Shown here: positions 6,332 to 9,746 of the stretch, in pieces | How positions within the stretch are numbered: position 1 is the stretch's first letter | How the letters are laid out: each line of letters opens with the position of its first letter | NCBI GenBank assembly: GCA_029881175.1 | Contig: JAOUNC010000066.1 | Location: 1 to 9,746 of the forward strand | Direction of reading: 5' to 3' | DNA: 9,746 nucleotides | From: Nitrospirota bacterium | Lineage (GTDB): Bacteria; Nitrospirota; Nitrospiria; Nitrospirales; UBA8639 | The notes under the pieces: model-generated | Told to the model about the DNA's origin: nothing | What the model saw: the letters and a program-made list of their open reading frames with translations, nothing else | Database searches by the model: none | Translations under genes and position numbers: made by a program

Positions 6332-8164
6332 ATGACGACCGAAACCACCAGCCAAGAACGCATGAATATTGTCATCGTGGGACATGTGGATCATGGCAAG
6401 TCCACGTTGCTGGGTCGTTTGTATGCCGACACCGGAACGCTCCCGGAAGGCAAAATTGAAAAGATCCAAGCTATTTGCCGTCAGCAAGGCAAGGAGTTCG
6501 AATATGCCTTTTTGTTCGATGCGTTCCTGGAAGAACAGCAACAAGGCATTACCATTGATACCGCTCGAACATTTTTTACCTGGGGCAACCGACAATACAT
6601 CATCATTGACGCACCAGGACACAAAGAATTTTTAAAAAATATGGTGTCGGGTGCCGCCCGCGCTGAAGCAGCCCTACTGATCATTGACGCTCTGGAAGGG
6701 GTACGTGACCAATCCAAGCGCCACGGTCTCTTGCTCTCCATGTTAGGCGTGAAACAAGTGACTGTCATTGTGAACAAAATGGACCTGGTCAATTATCGGG
6801 AAGATACCTTTCAAGCCATTGAAAAAGAATATCGTCAATTTCTGACCCAATTAAATGTTATTCCTCAATACATTATTCCGGCTAGCGCCAAACAAGGCGT
6901 CAATATCACCAAAGTGAGTCCTGAAACCCCATGGTATACCGGGCCCTCCGTCCTGGACTCCTTAGCGCATTTCCATTTAGAGGCCGCACGGAACGAAAAA
7001 GCGCTTCGTTTCCCACTCCAAGACGTCTATAAGTTTGATGCCCGCCGTATTTTGGTGGGACGCATTACAGCCGGACAACTCAAAATCGGTGATCGCCTAG
7101 TCTTTTCTCCCACGAATAAATCAGCCAGCGTCAGATCCATTGAAGCCTTCAACATTGATTCCCCTCCGACGCAGGCCACAGCGGGCCAATCAGTAGGCAT
7201 CACGTTGGATGAACAAATTTTTGTGGAGCGTGGTCATATCGCCACGCATGAGGACGCTCGCCCATTAGTCTCCACCAGAATTCGTGCTAACCTGTTTTGG
7301 TTAGGAAACCGTCCGCTCGAAACCCGGCGAACCTATACCTTGCGGCTTGCCACACGAGAAGTACCCTGCGAAATTGTCGCCATCCATCGCATTGTCGATG
7401 CCACAAATTTAGACGACCGGCACACGCAATTGACCGTCCTTCGAAACGAAGTCGCCGATATCACCTTACGGACGAAGGCGCCTTTGGCTTTTGACCTCTA
7501 TGCCGATTTCGAAACAACGGGTCGTTTCGTGTTAGTCGATCATTACGACGTCGCAGGCGGTGGCATCATCACGGAGTTGGTGCCAGATGAACAGGAGGAT
7601 TTTCGAACGGAAGCACGGGAGCGTGATTCGGCCTGGGTGACTGGCGACGTGGGCGCTGAAGATCGTGCAGAACGCTATGGACACCGAGCCGCCGTCATCC
7701 TCCTGACAGGACCTGACACAACCGCAAAGGGTTTTCTGGCTAGAAAATTAGAAACCGTATTGGTCGCAGAAGGTCGACATGCCTATCTCCTGGCCGCCGA
7801 GAACTTACAACGCGGACTCGACGCCGACCTTCAGGACTCCAGGCCGGAAGAAATGGTTCGCCGGTTTGGAGAAGTGGCACGGTTACTGACGGACACCGGC
7901 TCATTAGTCATCACCACAACCAATGCCTTTCAGCAAGCCACCAAAGATATCGTGCAAACGGTCCAAACTCTGGTCAACCCAACTCCCGTCATCACCATTC
8001 ACATGACGAAAGATCAGGCCGGGCCTCAACCAGACGTGGATCTCATTTTTGCGGGCCCCGAAGACTTTGATGCCTGTACTCACCAAATTGTCGAGACCTT
8101 AAAACGCAAAGGAATTCTTGCTGAATTGAGTGGATCGCAACCTGCCTTTCAGTTTTCCATTTAA
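6332..8164 (+). CDS. cysN: Sulfate adenylyltransferase subunit 1 (CysN GTPase) with degenerate APS-kinase-like C-terminus
   Basis: The first ~420 residues form a complete EF-Tu-like GTPase: G1 GHVDHGKS (17-24), T75 in GITID, G3 DAPGH (93-97), G4 NKMD (148-151), G5 SAK (185-187), then two beta-barrel domains. GTP hydrolysis by CysN drives APS formation by CysD. Residues ~450-600 align with CysC APS kinase: ILLTG, an LLxxxN segment, [17 protein letters not shown], and TGSLVITT. However, the Walker A motif is GPDTTAKG (460-467), where an active kinase has GxSGxGKS, and the DGD motif is AAEN (488-491). Phosphate binding and catalysis are therefore probably lost. The whole is a CysNC-type fusion with a pseudo-kinase, and the reading frame is intact. 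Since the local CysH looks like an APS enzyme, PAPS is not needed here. The ATG at 6362 (residue 11) is an alternative start. Confidence 0.93.
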   Translation: MTTETTSQERMNIVIVGHVDHGKSTLLGRLYADTGTLPEGKIEKIQAICRQQGKEFEYAFLFDAFLEEQQQGITIDTARTFFTWGNRQYIIIDAPGHKEFLKNMVSGAARAEAALLIIDALEGVRDQSKRHGLLLSMLGVKQVTVIVNKMDLVNYREDTFQAIEKEYRQFLTQLNVIPQYIIPASAKQGVNITKVSPETPWYTGPSVLDSLAHFHLEAARNEKALRFPLQDVYKFDARRILVGRITAGQLKIGDRLVFSPTNKSASVRSIEAFNIDSPPTQATAGQSVGITLDEQIFVERGHIATHEDARPLVSTRIRANLFWLGNRPLETRRTYTLRLATREVPCEIVAIHRIVDATNLDDRHTQLTVLRNEVADITLRTKAPLAFDLYADFETTGRFVLVDHYDVAGGGIITELVPDEQEDFRTEARERDSAWVTGDVGAEDRAERYGHRAAVILLTGPDTTAKGFLARKLETVLVAEGRHAYLLAAENLQRGLDADLQDSRPEEMVRRFGEVARLLTDTGSLVITTTNAFQQATKDIVQTVQTLVNPTPVITIHMTKDQAGPQPDVDLIFAGPEDFDACTHQIVETLKRKGILAELSGSQPAFQFSI

Positions 8165-8206
8165 ACTTGAGTTGATCTTCCCGCTAAGGGCAACGGTCAA
8201 AAAGTG

Positions 8207-8235
8207 TTGAACGAATCACCTGATCATTGTAAACT
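8207..8235 (+). promoter_or_regulatory. Possible promoter of the dioxygenase gene
   Basis: TTGAAC (8207-8212) and TAAACT (8230-8235) are separated by 17 bp, and each matches consensus at 4 of 6 positions. The 136-bp gap after cysN and the absence of a good ribosome site suggest that the next gene is transcribed separately. The match is weak. No convincing terminator was seen between cysN and this site. Confidence 0.3.
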
Positions 8236-8300
8236 TGCCTGCGAAATGACGACACGATCTCAAAACACCTAACGCTCTACCCCACAACAAGACCAATACC

Positions 8301-8870
8301 ATGGACAAAGTTGTCGATTATATCAATGTCACCAATGTCATCCCTCCACAGATGTGTGAAGAGGTGTTGAAAGACATTCAAGCCAAGGAATGGACAAAAC
8401 ACTCCTGGTACGCCTACTCCGGGAACGATTATTCCTCCAAACCTGACAAAGAACTCGACGTCTTGAGCGCCACTCAAGAATTACACGATGCGCTAAGCCC
8501 ATATGTTTTTCAAGCACTTCAAGCCTATATGCTCAAGTACGTTCCCCAAGAAGACGAACGGATCAAAGGTTTCATCAAAACCTTCACCCCTATTCGATTT
8601 AACCGCTACTCAACGGGCACTATGATGCGGGAGCATTACGACCATATTCATTCGCTCTTTGATGGGCAGCGAAAAGGCATCCCCATCCTCAGTATCTTAG
8701 GGGTGTTAAATGAAGGCTACGAGGGGGGAGAATTCGTCTTCTTTCAGGATTATGAAGTGCCATTGAAAGCCGGAGATATCATGGTGTTTCCCTCCAACTT
8801 CATGTATCCCCATGCCGTCAAAGAACTCACCAAAGGAGAACGGTTTACCTTTGTCAGTTGGGCATTTTAA
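8301..8870 (+). CDS. 2-oxoglutarate/Fe(II)-dependent dioxygenase, prolyl 4-hydroxylase-like
   Basis: This 189-residue single-domain protein has a double-stranded beta-helix core. The iron ligands are H112 and D114 (EHYDH) and H171 (YPHAV). R181, ten residues after the distal His in KGERFTF, is placed to hold the 2-oxoglutarate carboxylate. The core also shows SILGVLNEGYEGGEF (131-145) and LKAGDIMVFPSN (155-166), as in the P4H/PKHD family. The run of motifs from FNRY through the DHIHSLFDG block to FVSWAF strongly resembles proteins of T4-like and cyanobacterial tailed phages. The substrate cannot be deduced; protein side chains, small molecules or nucleic acid derivatives are possible. It is not a TauD-type sulfonate dioxygenase, so a link to sulfur metabolism is not supported. 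The ATG has no clear Shine-Dalgarno. Confidence 0.88.
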   Translation: MDKVVDYINVTNVIPPQMCEEVLKDIQAKEWTKHSWYAYSGNDYSSKPDKELDVLSATQELHDALSPYVFQALQAYMLKYVPQEDERIKGFIKTFTPIRFNRYSTGTMMREHYDHIHSLFDGQRKGIPILSILGVLNEGYEGGEFVFFQDYEVPLKAGDIMVFPSNFMYPHAVKELTKGERFTFVSWAF

Positions 8871-8879
8871 AAATTACAC

Positions 8880-8903
8880 TTAAAAAGACAAGGGATGTTC
8901 CCT
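8880..8903 (-). terminator. Weak minus-strand terminator-like hairpin
   Basis: AGGGA (8891-8895), TGT, TCCCT (8899-8903) form a 5-bp stem with a 3-nt loop. Read on the minus strand it is followed by TGTCTTTTT, a short U-tract. On the plus strand, directly after the dioxygenase stop, it has no U-tract, so it would not be a standard terminator for that gene. The stem is short. Confidence 0.3.
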
Positions 8904-8915
8904 CACGGATTCCGG

Positions 8916-8935
8916 CAGAAGTGTTCCCACTTCTG
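8916..8935. repeat. Perfect 8-bp stem, 4-nt loop hairpin
   Basis: CAGAAGTG (8916-8923), loop TTCC, CACTTCTG (8928-8935) pair perfectly. No T-tract follows on either strand. It lies 45 bp after the dioxygenase stop and could act as a 3' mRNA-stabilising stem or belong to the adjacent REP-like repeat. Confidence 0.5.
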
Positions 8936-8948
8936 GCATCCATCATCT

Positions 8949-8990
8949 GTCATCCCTCCGTCCTTCCCGCCAGTCATTAGCAGGAACCCA
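8949..8990. repeat. REP-like dispersed repeat (imperfect)
   Basis: GTCATCCC is followed by TTCCCGC (8964-8970), a 9-nt loop, and GCAGGAA (8980-8986), which pairs with one mismatch, then CCCATC. This is close to the widespread bacterial pattern with TTCCCGC and GCGGGAA arms followed by a TCCA-like tail. REP-like elements are often mobilised by RAYT transposases, and a RAYT fragment lies ~540 bp away. Copy number elsewhere in the genome cannot be seen from this window. Confidence 0.4.
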
Positions 8991-9080
8991 TCTTGAACTC
9001 TCAATCCCTGCACCCAATATCCCCATCTCGACAAAACGGCATACACAAAATACCTGCACTTTATTAATGAGTGGGGTAGC

Positions 9081-9221
9081 ATGGCCAAGAGATCGTTGAA
9101 CCTAGAAACGGCAATTGAGCGTGAAAAAGCTTTGCACGCTATTAATGGGCATAGGAAATATTTACACCTCGTGGTCACCTTACGTGTGATGAGAGATTCT
9201 AAAAATTTCCATTGTGCGTGA
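9081..9221 (+). CDS. Possible small protein, 46 residues, unrecognised
   Basis: ATG at 9081 opens a 46-codon frame closing with TGA at 9219-9221. GTGGGG at 9071-9076 lies 4 nt upstream as a mediocre ribosome site. The N-terminal half is charged and helix-like (MAKRSLNLETAIEREKAL), and the middle reads HRKYLHLVVTLRVMRD with one C-terminal Cys. I do not recognise a family. It may be a real small protein, the start of a decayed gene, or chance. It lies among repeats and transposase debris. Confidence 0.22.
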   Translation: MAKRSLNLETAIEREKALHAINGHRKYLHLVVTLRVMRDSKNFHCA

Positions 9222-9401
9222 AGAGGTTGTGCAGACGTTCGTGATTCAACTGCTGTTTTTAGGTTCAATAACCAGATTCACACCTGATCATAATAATTCA
9301 AGCAGATGGGACAGGGGAAAGAGATAAGTCGGAACTTCCTGCAAAGAGAATGATTCCTTGCCCAACTTCCTTTCTTTCTGCCAATTGACGGAGGTGAGTG
9401 A
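9222..9401. other. Intergenic stretch without a recognisable feature
   Basis: Both strands were read. The minus-strand frames here contain no family motif, and no strong promoter, RNA gene or repeat is visible. It is probably decayed sequence next to mobile-element remnants. Confidence 0.5.
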
Positions 9402-9527
9402 TTAGCCAACAACAGACTTGCCCTCAAGCTTAATCGGGCGGATCGCGAAAGACGGATTGCCATGCCAGGAGCGGTTCATCACATGATAGACCGCGCCCGG
9501 ATAATCAATGCGGAGAGGTTGTGCCAT
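9402..9527 (-). pseudogene. N-terminal remnant of REP-associated (IS200-like, RAYT) tyrosine transposase
   Basis: Read on the minus strand from the ATG at 9527-9525, the first 19 residues MAQPLRIDYPGAVYHVMNR are the hallmark start of RAYT/IS200-like Y1 transposases. After that the similarity stops: the next ~22 residues do not fit the family and a stop follows at 9404-9402. The HUH motif and catalytic tyrosine are absent, as intact proteins are well over 150 residues. It is therefore a 5' stump, cut by deletion or insertion. Confidence 0.65.
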
Positions 9528-9582
9528 CCAGTGAGTCGACTTCGTTCCACCTGAAACACTCAACCAAAGATTTGAATGCCTA

Positions 9583-9746
9583 TCAGCAAAGTGCACACAA
9601 CTTGATGGGTGGAGCCAGCGTGCATGCGACGAGCGCCCGATGAAACAATCGTGACACATCATGGCGACGGTTGAAGCGATAGGTATACTCTCCCACATAC
9701 CGTCCCATATGCTTGTCTTTCACCCCATGATGCGTCCCATTAATCC
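9583..9746 (-). mobile_element. C-terminal end of IS1595/ISXO2-like transposase (partial at window edge)
   Basis: Minus-strand reading from the right edge gives an open frame ending at TGA (9585-9583). It encodes INGTHHGVKDKHMGRYVGEY, then TYRFNRRHDVSRLF and a short tail, LAPPIKLCALC. The GV-x-KH-x2-RY-x2-E ... RFNRR pattern is typical of the C-terminus of DDE transposases of the IS1595 group. Only about 53 codons are inside the window, so whether the gene is intact beyond the edge is unknown. The stop lies 55 bp before the ATG of the RAYT stump on the same strand. I could not identify the terminal inverted repeat with confidence. Confidence 0.7.

Noticed and set aside
8165..8206. Possible terminator after cysN
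   Set aside because: No stem with a following T-tract was found on the plus strand in this gap.
8903..9268. Minus-strand 121-codon open frame
   Set aside because: It runs through the REP-like repeat and the hairpins; the end of the translation (GGKDGGMTDDG) is the kind of sequence read through such repeats. No family motif and no convincing start site.
9278..9463. Minus-strand 61-codon open frame rich in Arg, Ser and Leu
   Set aside because: It overlaps the RAYT stump in another frame, has low-complexity basic composition and no recognisable domain; judged to be chance.
9528..9698. N-terminal 57 codons of the minus-strand frame that ends with the RAYT fragment
   Set aside because: This part lies antisense-frame-shifted over the IS1595-like transposase end, which reads sensibly in a different frame. 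The real RAYT start is the internal ATG at 9527.

Overview
The window is dominated by one co-directional (+ strand) gene cluster for assimilatory sulfate reduction. An Rrf2-family regulator (132-587) is followed by a ferredoxin-type sulfite/nitrite reductase fused to an HEPN-like domain and a TusA domain (697-3213). Next come APS reductase CysH (3222-3950), a DsrE-like sulfur-transfer protein (4004-4417), a TrpD2/YbiB-type phosphoribosyltransferase-fold protein (4414-5532), ATP sulfurylase subunit CysD (5529-6329) and the GTPase subunit CysN with a C-terminal APS-kinase-like domain (6332-8164). Junctions are tight: about 8 nt, 53 nt, TTGA and ATGA overlaps, and 2 nt. One transcript is therefore likely from the reductase through cysN, and the regulator lies 109 bp upstream of it.

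Read together, the genes take sulfate to APS (CysD/CysN), APS to sulfite (Fe-S-type CysH) and sulfite to sulfide (siroheme reductase). The route appears to skip PAPS: CysH has the CC/CxxC cluster signature of APS reductases, and the APS-kinase-like tail of CysN has a ruined P-loop. There is no flavoprotein subunit (CysJ), so ferredoxin is the likely electron donor. The TusA domain on the reductase and the DsrE-like neighbour suggest that reduced sulfur may be passed on as protein-bound persulfide; this is inference. The CysD also carries a CC...CxxC cysteine set resembling the cluster ligands of CysH.

Downstream, a stand-alone 2-oxoglutarate/Fe(II) dioxygenase of prolyl-hydroxylase type (8301-8870) resembles tailed-phage homologues. 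The remaining ~870 bp is gene-poor. It holds small hairpins, a REP-like element, a doubtful 46-codon ORF, and on the minus strand the first codons of a REP-associated (IS200/RAYT-like) transposase and the C-terminal end of an IS1595/ISXO2-like transposase that runs off the window.

The organism is a bacterium of medium GC (roughly 50% by eye). The gene style would fit Nitrospirota (Nitrospira-like) or a related environmental lineage, but this is an impression from protein style and not a determination. No tRNA, rRNA or CRISPR array was seen.
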